A DNA stretch of 64,000 nucleotides from Crambe crambe. Its lineage: Eukaryota > Porifera > Demospongiae > Poecilosclerida > Crambeidae. The translations under genes were made by a program, and so were the position numbers. The stretch lies in contig OZ004587.1 of the NCBI GenBank assembly GCA_963924555.1, positions 930,001-994,000 of the forward strand, written 5' to 3'. Shown piece after piece: positions 11,291 to 22,143 of this stretch; positions within the stretch are counted from its first letter, which is position 1, and every line of letters begins with the position of its first letter. The notes beneath the pieces are model-generated. The model searched no databases and was not told the DNA's origin. It was given only the letters and a program-made list of their open reading frames with translations.

Positions 11291-12394
11291 CCTGATGAAG
11301 GCTAGAGTATTCTGGTCGAAACGTTGGTGGTTTGTTTCATAAGCTAATTTTATGAGAACTAATTCTATTGAATATGTTTATTGTTTATTAGTTAAAAATA
11401 ACAAATTGGCGATAATAAGATTATCGCCAAGGGCTGGGCGATAATTGGACAATATCGCCAGTTCTGGTGTCACTAGTGCACTTATAATTCAAACAAACAA
11501 GGATAGAAAATTGTAAAGGTATAGCTAGTTTAATTTCATTTATCATTTGAATATTATTTCTATTAAAAAAGAAAAATGTTCTTGGTCTCGATCTTCATCC
11601 TTCAGTGTAGATGGAGGAATCCTAATGGTACTAGCAACCTTACCTGTGCTCATAGTTTCATCCCTAACTACCATGCGACTCATCAGATTATGCCTTCGAC
11701 TTCTTGGGCCTGTTGGACTGTAAAGGTTTTCCTTTCCCACACTTTTACTGCTGCCTCAACCTTTCTATTCCTCATGCTGACATAGTTTCTGAGCTAGAAA
11801 CTACAATCCACGAAACTAAACATTCAAAACTGAATAGGAACAGAACAGAACAGCTGCACTTCCCAGCAAGCACACGACACTTAATAATAAAATTAATGAT
11901 ACACTTGCATTTGTAACAGACAATAGATAGCTGACAATATAGTAGGTAGTGGGTGATGAAAATGAATGATGAATGATGCTAGGCAGAAAGAAACTGACTC
12001 ATGATTTTTTCTATAATTATAATAATTATTTGCTTTCATGGAGTGATACCCCCCATGAAAGCTATATGTATGTCCCCTTGCCACTCTGTTTTTTGAATTC
12101 AATACTGGACTAAATACTAACATTATTCAAAGCTATTTCAAACAAATCTACGAGGAATAATTGGAATGGGAACTTGTCTGCACTAGCTATGACTGATGAT
12201 CCACAAAAGATGAAATCTTTCCAACGGCAGATTAATTTATCATGACAGTAGCAAGAATTCAACATAAAAAAGAAAAGCTGCCGAGTTTGATGACAATGAA
12301 ACTAGGCAGCTATTTTGAGTAAGACATCTTGAAGAGTCCAACTATAATTATACCAGTCAAATAAAAGAACCCACTAAATTTAGTTCCCACTCTG
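11291..12394. other. Intergenic, with a perfect 11-bp hairpin
   Basis: No gene is recognised. TTGGCGATAAT and its exact complement flank a 3-base loop at 11406-11430, followed by a looser copy. A stem-loop with CTGATGA and GAAACG boxes lies at 11291-11326. Confidence 0.45.
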
Positions 12395-15300
12395 TCATTT
12401 GCTCCTTACCTTGGACTCATCGGAGATGTCAGTCCCCAGTCCTGAAGTTACTATGCTTCCACCATATGTTGAACGAGTGGCCACACTTGTTCCAGTCACG
12501 TCACTGATCGTACCAAATGCTGAATCAGCATCATCATCACCACCCTTGACTTGAAGGGCAGCCATTGGTTCCTCCAGAGAGAGGGTAGGGGAGGGAGGAT
12601 CTGGACAGAGAGAGAGAAAATATTTAAATTTTATTTTCCTGGATTGTCACTGTTCATACTTGTGTCTGAACTGTCACTGTTTTCACCTTCACTTTCAGTA
12701 ACTTCAATAGTGAGATCTGCAACATTAAAATAATTTAAAAAAATACTTCATGCATCTATTTTGTCTACAAATAGAGTTGCTATGGTAAAAGACACATACA
12801 AGAACTGATTTCCCATCCTCTAGCAATTAGTATACCTGATGTGGTCTTCTTTGTTGCCTCTTCATGTTTGGACATTTCTTCTGATGGAGATGCAAGGTTC
12901 AATGTTTGTTCTCTATAGGTGATGCTGAGGACTCCTATGTTCCTCAGAGCTTGCTGCTCTTCTCTGGTTAGCTTCTGGATCATCTCATCTGCATTGGGCA
13001 AGGCTCTGAAGGTCAGTTGAACACAGCCGGGATCTGTTTTCAGCAATCTCAAGTTGTAAGAGCCTATTGCAGAGTTGAGATGAAAGCAAAGCTTCTTTAT
13101 TTCGTCCAAAGTCAATTTTTCGAAGTTGCATTCTTCTATTTTAAACACAACAACTTTTCCATTCTTCTTTTCATCCTCAAAGATGTTACCTGGACACTCA
13201 CATATTCTGCGTCTTGCATATTCTTTGAAATATGATATATAAGCTTTTAGCCGAACCATGAGTGGATGCTCATCTTCAAAGATGCAACCAATGAGCAACT
13301 GAATCAGATCGTAGTCAAAGAATGACCAGTGTTGTTCTGCTTCATCAATCAGTTCATCAATCATGTCACAGTGTTTAAAAACTTCACGAAATTTGTCATC
13401 TTTTCTTGAAATAATTCGTATGATTTCTTTGGCTGTTGTTTCCGATTTCAATGCTCTGCGTAATCGAGTTTCAAGAGCTATGAATTTGTTTTTCAAATCA
13501 TCAGTATCTTTAGATAAACGAAAGATGAAGTTGGTTCGGATGTGTTCAGGCATGTCTTTGGATAAGTAAGGGAAGAGAGCCTCAATATCTACAGAGTTAC
13601 AAAGTCATGATGTTGTACACTGTGTCAGCTATGTGGCTATACCTGGTGGATGAGTAATTTTGAGGTATTTCTCCTCGATGACCTTAGCTATTGCAGGATG
13701 GTTAACTGGTAGTGCTTTCAGTGCAGAGGAGAGATTCTTCCATGTTGGTTCTGAACCTTGACCTGCCAGCCAGTCCATCAGCATTTGGCCAAAACACTCT
13801 ACTGGATCGTCTCTGAACTTTTTTCTTATTGCTTCAAGAGAGGAAGGACGCAGTCCCAATTCCACCCCCAAATAAAACCATTTCACTTGGACATCCCAAA
13901 TACAATTCATCACTTCTTTCAGGTCATCTGTCACCAACCCAGCTGAAGGACATGATAGAAATGATCATTGGTCATTGGCTAATAAGGGTTGTCAAGGGAG
14001 AGCTACGTATACTGCACACACACTTATCAATGGCTTTGTTGTCATTGTCATTGTTGTTGTTGTTGTTGTTGCTGTTGTTGTTATTTTATTATCTCTTATC
14101 TTCTTAGTATAATACAATTATTGATTTTATTATAACTAATGTACTGAGTAAAGGGACATCTCCAAATTGAAAATTTGTTGTGACCTAAGGCTAGACATCC
14201 TGTTAATGGTGTTAAGTATGTGTTTTCAAATTAGACATGCCCCTTAATAATTATAAGTGATGCTTATTAATGGCTATTGGTCCAATAACCCGATAGGAAA
14301 GTTCTAGTAATCACAAATAATTATGTTGAGCATGTACATCATATAGGAGAGAGGATTCTTCAATTGGGAAGCTTGGGGCAGAAAATCTCTGCCCCAAGAA
14401 AATAAAGCAAGAAGCTGCATAATTCAGTGCCACTCTCTAGCATACCTAACTTTCCTGTAGCTGAAGTTACAGTAGCTATGCAGTACATGGTACATAATTC
14501 AGTTATAGCTAGCTATCATGTACTGTTAAATTTAGCTAGTGCGCATGCTCCATAATTATGAGTTATTTCCAGTTCTGGTGTGGCAGTGAATAATGTCCCC
14601 TGAGAAACTTGTCCCCCCGGACAAAATACCCTAGGGAATATTGTCCTCCTAGGACACTTATCACTAGTGAAAACTGTCCCCCTCTAGTGAAAAAAGTCCC
14701 CCACTTTTTCATTGTCTTACGTAAATGCAGAACATACATGATAGCAAAAGACCATAATTATGATCTAGAGAAAGCATGATAGCTACCACTGCAGAATGCC
14801 TGAAATCAAGAGTGCTCTGATGATCGAGTGCAGCAACGTTAACTGAAGAAGGTGGTACCATGTATAATAATTATTTTGTGAAAATGTGAAGGACAAAGTT
14901 GTTGACAAGACAGAATTTGAAAATGGTTTTGTCAATTAAGATTATTTATCAAAAATCATAAAGAATCATGAGTCAGGAGTATAAATGTAGCTACAGCTAT
15001 CTAAAGCAGCATGTTCTGCTTTGGAAGCCAGAAAGAATAAACAAAGCACATAGCTAATAATAAAGAGCTAATAATAAATTAACAGTGAGTAGCTACCTAG
15101 ACCCATGCATGCTCTTCTAGCATCATTCCTTGCTCTTGGATTGTCCAAACTGCAGATAGGCAACTAGCTAGCTATAGCAGCCACTATCGTCTCGCAGAGC
15201 CAGCCCTTTCACCTTAAATTACCAGTTATTATTTTAAGGGTGGCGGCACACGTACACATGGTTGCTAAGGGGTCATATCACCATAGACTTTAAACTGTAC

Positions 15301-16652
15301 ATGGTTATAAAGCAACTTAGTAATATCACACACACACACAAAAGAAGAAGCAAGGTCAGGTGCTATGAACAATTTTAAAATTTAAATTAAAAAGCATTAC
15401 TTCTCACCAACCACCAAACTTCACTGGCTGATTTTTGGTTTGTAGCTTTCTAGCAGTGCACCACTCTCATTTATTTTACTTCTTGATTTAACACAGGAAC
15501 TTAAAATTCTCAATTTTGGGTAGATACACTGTATCAACAAATCCTTCTGTAATTTTGTAGAGAAGGTTACTAATAAACTTTAGGCCATTTGATTGCAGCA
15601 GTCGGTGAGAAATAATGCATCTTCTATCTAAAGAGTAAAAAGATTTATGGCACCTGTAAGAATTAACATTTTTTCAATGTGTATATTAGTGATATACTAC
15701 CTTATATATAACTCTGTGCAATTTGAAGTCCATAGCTATAGTAATTAAGATTTAATTGTTAGCACGTGCCACCACCCTTGTAGTAACTAGTGAGCATGCT
15801 CAGTAGTCAAAACTAAGTAATACTGCTTGCATAGCATCATTCCCAGACCAACTGCTTGCCTTTTTCATGCACATAGCATAGATAGTATATTACCGCCACG
15901 GGATTAGAAACAGTAGCTGCAGCTCCTGCGTCTCTCTAGTAACTGTGCTGGATTGATTCCAGCAAATTTGTGTTGGTAACTCTGATGACTGCTCTTGGCA
16001 TTGAAGTTCATTGATGGTATAATATCATATTATCAGCAATTCTTGTGATCACTTGTACATGCAAAGTGGAGTATATTTATACTTGTTAGTATAATTATTG
16101 TGTAGTAGCCTCCTCAGCTGATGAATAAGGAGAGGAAGAAGAGTCCATCACATCACTAGTAGCATGCACAGTCACTGTAGCTATGTATTGCACGATACTA
16201 GATTTTAAGCGTGCACGTTTATAACTTCATAACACGGATTGCGCGCCCGTGGGATTGGTTCTGTTTCCAATCTCGGGGCAGTAATATAGACTATCTATGC
16301 ACAAAGGAGCGCACATATTTTTTTCACGTAGTGTCGTGTAGCCGCTGGTGGTGCACGGGGGGGGGGACAACTTTCACACAGGGGGGACATTATTCTTTAG
16401 TGAAAAATGTCTGGGGGGGGGCAATATTCCCTAGTGAAAAAAGTCCGGGGGACTATATTCCCTAGGGAAATATGTCCGGGGGACAATATTCCCTAGGGAA
16501 TATAGTCCTGGGGGACAAAGTGGAGGGGGGACAATATTCACTAGGACACCTGTTAAGAATATTGTAATGGACTTACTCTTTGGACCAGGATTCATCTTGA
16601 TGTCACGAGTTTCAAGAGGGAGGGGAGAACTATGTATCTGTGCAAAGGACAT
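12395..16652 (-). CDS. Death-domain protein with 2A-like N-terminal motif
   Basis: The proposed exons are 16652-16577, 13942-13643, 13588-12836, 12716-12660 and 12600-12395, all with GT..AG junctions and matching phases (about 463 aa). Exon 1 starts at an in-frame ATG (MSFAQIHSS) and encodes TRDIKMNPGPK just before a GTAAGT donor; the true start may lie further upstream. Exon 2 is a Death domain: VKWFYLGVELGLRPSSLEAI, then ECFGQMLMDWLAG, then TWKNLSSALKAL. Exon 3 (251 codons) is a conserved-looking helical region of unknown fold, with ALETRLRRALKSETTAKEI and YEx-like ECNFEKLTLDEIKKLCFHL segments. The tail is acidic and Ser/Thr-rich. If the last donor (GTAAGG after ESK) is used, the gene continues; otherwise it stops four codons later. 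Probably an intracellular adaptor in a cell-death or innate-signalling family. Confidence 0.6.
14047..14082. repeat. (GTT)n microsatellite
   Basis: An almost pure run of GTT/TTG triplets lies in the first intron of the Death-domain gene. The poly-leucine frame across it is an artefact. Confidence 0.85.
14590..14705. repeat. GTCC(C)n/CCCTAGGGAA interspersed repeat, left block
   Basis: Units of about 25-30 bp mix TTGTCCCCC, CCCTAGGGAATATTGTCC and CTAGTGAAAA. The complement of the same units forms the block at 16345-16545, so the two blocks are inverted relative to each other, about 1.7 kb apart, within one intron. Confidence 0.6.
14706..16263. other. Intron sequence between the inverted repeat blocks
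   Basis: No coding frame or RNA gene was recognised. This is intron 1 of the proposed Death-domain gene; it may also be the body of a non-autonomous element bounded by the two GTCCCC/CCCTAGGGAA blocks. Confidence 0.4.
16264..16300. repeat. Partial end of the GGATTGGAAA-type TIR family
   Basis: TTTCCAATCTCGGGGCAGTA followed by ATATAGACTATC resembles the right terminus of the element at 36956-37696. No matching left end was found close by, so this is a solo or rearranged copy. Confidence 0.4.
16345..16545. repeat. GGGGGACAATATTCCCTAGGGAA tandem repeat, right block
   Basis: Roughly six units of 28-32 bp each contain a G run, GACAATATTC and CCTAGGGAA or CTAGTGAAAA. CCCTAGGG is palindromic. It is the inverted counterpart of 14590-14705. 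The block abuts the first exon of the Death-domain gene on its 3' side. Confidence 0.65.
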
Positions 16653-17002
16653 GTACAGGTTGAAGGTGGCCACCAGTGACCAGATGAACTTGGAAGTGGA
16701 AGGTGTCTTTATGGAGTGGGGGGAAGAAAGAGCACTGATCAAGAGATAAAGTGTCTGGATGAGGAAGGATACTCTACGTAGTCTAGTGTCTTATTAAATG
16801 ACTACAGCTATTATATAAAAGAGATCGAGAGAGTGGCTGAAAGTTGGAGAAGATCGGTATGAGTCCCAGCCCCTGAACGATGCAGGCGGTATACACACAC
16901 TAGGTTTGATCTAGTGCTACGTACAAAGTAGACTGTAAACTTTAACGAGCTATGGCTACACTTGACAACGGAAATCTTGGGTTTGGTTGGGATCATAGAT
17001 AT

Positions 17003-17873
17003 TAGACACGGAACAGGATTGGAAACTGCCTACGTCATGTGACGTCACGCCCATTAAGCTAATACATTTCGCGCATGCTATCCGCGTTGTAACCATAGAA
17101 AATTTAGCCCTATTGTCGCAATACATTTTCTGAGGAAGAGAGGTACAGACTTTGTGGGACTAGAGCTACGAGTGCAAGTACTTTTCTAGCAATTTTATCC
17201 TATAGAAGTTTGGAAGGTAAAGTTTCTTACTGGAATAGACTGAAATAAAAAGTGTAGTAATTGTTCTTGGTGTAGGATATGTTGCTAAAGATTTTATAGG
17301 CCTACCAATTTGTGGGACTAAAATAGGACTCGCATAAATTTAGAAGTCAAGTATTTGGTATCTTTTAGTAGTATAATAGTTTGTCTATCGGATGATATAA
17401 TATATTATGTTATATTGATTCATAGCTGTTAGTTTTTTTTGATTGCAGTGTTAAACTAGCTATGGGTTAAATAGTTATTATTATTACATTTCTATTATTT
17501 ATTTGCATTATCATGTTTTATTATCCACTCCATAAAGCTCTCTGCACAAGAATGGGCATCTATAGATGGCTGGAGAGGAAGACTAAACTCTTCATCTTTC
17601 AAAATCCTTGAGATACTGAATCTCATAGATTTGTACTGTCTAGCTAGATCTAGTATCATATTAAGTTTTATTATTTTTATAGAAACACAACATGGAAACA
17701 CTCTAGCCCAGCTAATATTAAGCTACTAGACTAATATCTACTCTGATATCTTTTGCAGAACTCATCCTTAACTATGTGGTAACTATGCATTCATATCTCG
17801 CGCCAAAATTTCCCGGCAAACACGGATAGCACGCGCATGGTAGTATTAAGTTTCCAATCCTGTTCCGTGTCTA
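17003..17873. mobile_element. Foldback/MITE-like element, 25-bp TIR
   Basis: TAGACACGGAACAGGATTGG at 17003 continues as AAACT and recurs as its exact complement ending at 17873. The GGATTGGAAA core matches the TIR of the element at 36956-37696, so both belong to one family. The 871-bp interior contains no recognised domain; a 68-codon minus-strand frame (17495-17701) has no similarity I know. No clear target duplication was found. Confidence 0.6.
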
Positions 17874-17875
17874 CT

Positions 17876-18045
17876 ACAGGGGTTTTCAGGTTGGTTGACA
17901 CAAAATTTGCCGACTGTGCAGAATTAAATTCGTGCTCGCAAAATTTAAGATCATTGCATTTATATGACAGTATATTATGCTCGCTTGAATTTATCTTGCA
18001 CATGTGCAAATTCTACTGGTCAACCAACCTGAAAACCCCTGTACA
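17876..18045. repeat. Foldback element 1 of an abutting trio
   Basis: ACAGGGGTTTTCAGGTTGGT followed by TGACACAAAATTTGC is mirrored by an inverted copy ending ACCAACCTGAAAACCCCTGT. The ends match over about 35 bases with small differences near the loop. Confidence 0.75.
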
Positions 18046-18193
18046 CCGATTTGCAGGTCGGTTGTCACAAAAAAAAGGTCGTCAATTTCCACGCATGCGC
18101 GTTCATCTCAATTCAAAACCAATGGAATTCAATACGCTTGCGTGCAAATTGACGACCTTTTTTTGTGACAACCGACCTGCAATCAGTGTACAG
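18042..18193. repeat. Foldback element 2 of an abutting trio
   Basis: TTGCAGGTCGGTTGTCACAA and the following AAAAAGGTCGTCAATTT are mirrored almost perfectly by AAATTGACGACC and TTGTGACAACCGACCTGCAA. The stem is about 50 bp and the loop about 45 bp. It joins its neighbours through TGTACA sequences. Confidence 0.8.
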
Positions 18194-18344
18194 TGGATTG
18201 CAGGTTGCTTGACACTAGTACTTCAGCCAGCAAGGTCACATGGACCAATCAGATTCATGCTGATATCATTGCCTGCAAATCTGATTGGTCCATGTGACCT
18301 CCGTGGCTGAAGTACTAGTGTCAAGCAACCTGCAATCCACTGTA
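18188..18344. repeat. Foldback element 3 of an abutting trio
   Basis: ACAGTGGATTGCAGGTTGCT and the following TGACACTAGTACTTCAGCCA are mirrored by TGGCTGAAGTACTAGTGTCA and AGCAACCTGCAATCCACTGT. The complementarity continues through GGTCACATGGACCAATCAGA, giving a stem of more than 60 bp with few mismatches. Confidence 0.8.
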
Positions 18345-19424
18345 TCTATGCTGGGATAAACATATCTCAAACGCATGCGCAAGCGTTAATTAATTATCAG
18401 ACTATGGATATCAGAGTCCACACACCAGTGAGTCAAGAATAATATTAAAAAAGATACTTATAGCTAAAGTATGTTTCACATGTTCTCTGCCAACAATCTC
18501 TGCTGTTCTTTGTTGCTAGACTGTTCCATTTCTCCGCCATCTTTTGAAGCACACACTTTTTCCATCACCATGGTGAATGCTGTTGGATGATCTTGAAGAC
18601 TCCTTTATTCTGTTCTGCTCACTTCCTTCAAAATCTTTACTAGTTAATGCTCTTATGTACTTATTCCCTTCAGTCTGCATCATAATCAGTGGAACATAAC
18701 AGGGCTACAGGGGAACAGGATTCACTGCACATGCCTTTGTCTTACCTCGGCCTCTCCAAAGGACCTCAAGCTTCTTTTTCAACATCACATCCACTAGGTA
18801 TTTGGAACAGTTTCATTAGAGAACTGGCATGATGTTATTCAATCACTTGGAACACACGCATTTGATTTGTAGTGGGAGAAGATAGTTGTGGTACTGTTAG
18901 GAGGTGACCTGATCCTTCCCATCATCTTCGTTTGTGTCCTCCAAGTACAAGCAGTGGAAGAGAAAGAGACACTCCTTTGCTCCTCCAGCAACAATGTATG
19001 CTTGGTGATGAGGAGAGGATCTAGGAGAGTCTTTAGAACAGTGACAGATAGAGAGTAACTTTACAAATCCAATTATTCCAGCAGTCAACAAGTACTTTAC
19101 GATCATTCAAGCTCCAGCCAAGGAAGGAAAGGCAATTTGTGTTGGAAGAAGTCCAGCAATCAAGTCAGCATGTGACATCAGATCTAGTTAACTACTACAA
19201 TCATAGAAAATGAAAATAGATCATAATACATCTACAAACAACCATGAAAGATTTTCAAGAGAAAGAAACCTTTATAATTAACCTCTAAACCACTAATACT
19301 TTCTCCAACAAAACAAACACCAAAAAAGCATCACTACAATAATTATTACTAGCAGTTCCAAAAAGAAAGAGTATTTAGTTAATAATACAAGGATAGTCTA
19401 TAATGTTGAGGGGATGGGTGTGGC
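18345..19424. other. Intergenic; talin 3' flank
   Basis: No recognised gene. A 69-codon minus-strand frame (18897-19106) has no known domain. The part nearest 19424 is presumably talin 3' UTR, although I see no canonical AATAAA on the minus strand close to the stop. Confidence 0.4.
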
Positions 19425-22143
19425 TTAGTGCTTGGCTCTCTCCTTTCGGATCTTGTACAACTGCTCCTTGGCCTGTTCCAGCTCTCGCTGCATTTTAGCC
19501 ATCCTTTCCTGCACCTCCAGCTCCTTTCGGAAATCCTCCATCACACGTCCCTTCACCTGAACCAAGGATATCTTAGTTCACTAGCTGATTGGTTGGTAAA
19601 GGGTCATCAGGATGAACTTAATGAGGGTATACCCCCTCTAATTAAGGGTGGACTATCAGAGCCAGTAGTTCTAATGTATGCATACCTTGATCTTAGTAGC
19701 ATCTTCGTCAGTTACATTGGCAGAAGCTTGCTGAGCAGCTTTCACTAATGTTTCAGTGGCCTTCTTCACAGCTGCACCAGCCATCTACAGTATAAACACA
19801 TTGTTTCAAACACATGGGACACGGAAAAGAGCTGCTACTTTATAAGCTTTAAAGGGATGGGGATTCAATAGCAAAGTTGTGTCTACCCCTTGCAACCACT
19901 TTTCCAATATCAAATTATTTCATGAAGTTCCTGAGGGCATTTTACTGGATACATTTTAAGCTTCAATGGCTTGCTTATTTTCAGACTTAGAAACAGCTGA
20001 ATTTTCTTTATAAGAAATTCTTGTTATGGTAGGGGGTCATCAAACGAGTATTACTCTTACCACTCATGCTTGTACTGTACAAGATTGTGTTGTGAGTATG
20101 TACCTGTAATCTCCTATTGTTCTCTGAACGAGCATCAGCCTTCACCTGACAGGCAATGAGCAGCTGAGCAGTAGAGGAGGCCACGGCCTTAGCTGCCACT
20201 ACCAGTTTCTCCTCCTTAGCCTGACCTTGCACCACTCCATTGGCAGCTTCACACAGATTGCTCGTAGCACTGGCAACCAGCTTAGCCTGCACACACAAAA
20301 ACAGTTCTCAATCACACCAATTGATAAGAGTCTGCATAGTCACAACTACACCAACCAACCAGTAATAAGTCATTCTTCACTATCAATTTTATCAAAAGTA
20401 GTGCCATGAATTTTTAACTCTTAGCTACTCACAGCCGAGACGAGTCCTTCACTCCATTGGCCATCCTCTGATTTGGGGTTGGAGCTGAGCTTGCCCTGAG
20501 CCACCAGTTCCCTCTGAGCTGCAGTGGCTGACCTCACCAGAGCACTAGTAGCACCTGCGATATTCTTAGCCGCTTCAAGAATCTGTTCCTCAAAGTTGAG
20601 ATCTTCATCTGCATGCTACGATACAGGGGGAAAAATAAATAAAAATTAATAAACAAAATAATAACATATTTTCCTTACAGCTTTCTCTCTTGGTTTCAGT
20701 TCGGCCAGTTTCTTAGCAGCTGCTTCGATGGAGGCAGCAGCCTGTAGCAGCTCAGTCTCAGCTATGACATTGGGATCCTTCGAGTCTACCCAGTCAGCTA
20801 AAGTGCACACATCAGCAAAAATAAACCTTGCATCCTAAATTTTTATACGTTCGTACCTCTGATGGCTTCAGCAGCTTGGACTACTTCTCCAACACAGTTT
20901 GCCACCTCCTTGGAGAACTTGGCCAGTTGTGCTTTCTTCTCTGGAGTGGGCTTCATCACAATCTGGTGGATAAGTTCCAGCAAAGCCTTGAACGCCTGAG
21001 CACAATCCTTCCCAGCACTCAGAATCCTGTATCAAATCAAAGTGCAGTACATTTTAGCTGGCAAAACTGTGTATTCTATATCACTATGTGCACAACATTG
21101 TTGAGGAGTGTTGCCTAGCACCTGTAACTTTTATGTTGAACATACATACGTACCTGTCTCTATCATCAGGACTGCCAGCCTGGATGGAGGCAGCTTTGCA
21201 TGTCTTGAGTAGCTCCCCTACGGCCTTGCGGCCCAAGTTGGCACAGGCTGACACGTCCACTTGCTTGCAAGAGTTGCCAGCTGCCACAGCCTTAGCTGAA
21301 GCCAGTGTGATGCCCTGTGGAGGACATAATATCAGTACAGTGGAGTGTCAAAGATGAACCAAGTATATTAACTATTATGGAGTCCATATCTAGATTTCTT
21401 TCATACCTTTGTGCTACGTATGAGATCTTCAGGGGTGGCATCAGAAGCTGGAGGGTCACTGGAGTCATACTTCTCCAACTCGGCATCAATGGCGTCAATC
21501 GTATTCTCCAGGGATCTCACTCCCTTGCCAGCCTCTTCCTCCACATTCTTCACTGTCTTCAACAGAGAAGAAACTTTGGCGACCATAACCTAGGGAAAAC
21601 AAGGATTCCAATTAATGCCCACCCATTCCAAATAAAGCACACCTTTATTTTAATCAAACCAACCTTAGCAGATGTCTTTAGTTTGTCCATGGCAGGGTCC
21701 TGGACACTCTTTCCTGAGGCAGTACGAGTGGCACCTATCAGATCTCCTAAAGCATTGGCCACATCCTTGGCAGCAGTCAGCAGCAACAACTGCAGCAAGG
21801 ACACATTTTAAAATAAATACACTAACAGATAAACCAACACAAGTTGCCTAAATACAAGAACACATACTGAACAGCTATGAAAAAAATAGGGGGAAAGTCC
21901 TCCATTTATTATTATTTTCCATAGAACTTGGGTATCTTAGAGACCTGTGCTTCCATGTCATCAGATCCAAGAGCAGCAGCTCCCAGTTTGACATGCTCAG
22001 CTTCCTTGGTGATAGTCTTGATGGCATTGGTGGCCGCCTCAGCCAGCATTTCCTGTGTTCCTCCAGCACTGCTCACCAGCTTCTTGGTGTCGTCCACGAG
22101 CACCTTAGCTGTCTCAAGAATACTGACACGATACTCAGAAAAG
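19425..22143 (-). CDS. tln: Talin exons 33-42: C-terminal rod, actin-binding module, dimerisation helix
   Basis: Residues about 2015-2532. Markers: ETAKVLVDDTKKLVSSAGGT, KDVANALGDLIGATRTASGK, AAGNSCKQVDVSACANLGRK, DWVDSKDPNVIAETELLQAA, IEAAAKKLAELKPREKA, DLNFEEQILEAAKNIAGATS, LVASATSNLCEAANGVVQGQ and KAVASSTAQLLIACQVKADA. The last three exons form the R13 (I/LWEQ or THATCH) actin-binding bundle. They end in a charged dimerisation helix (VMEDFRKELEVQERMAKMQR) that stops at RKERAKH, shorter than the vertebrate tail. The stop is TAA at 19425-19427. Confidence 0.95.

Noticed and set aside
16211-16465. 84-codon plus-strand frame
   Set aside because: Its end is translated G-rich repeat and its start overlaps a TIR fragment; no domain or splice evidence.
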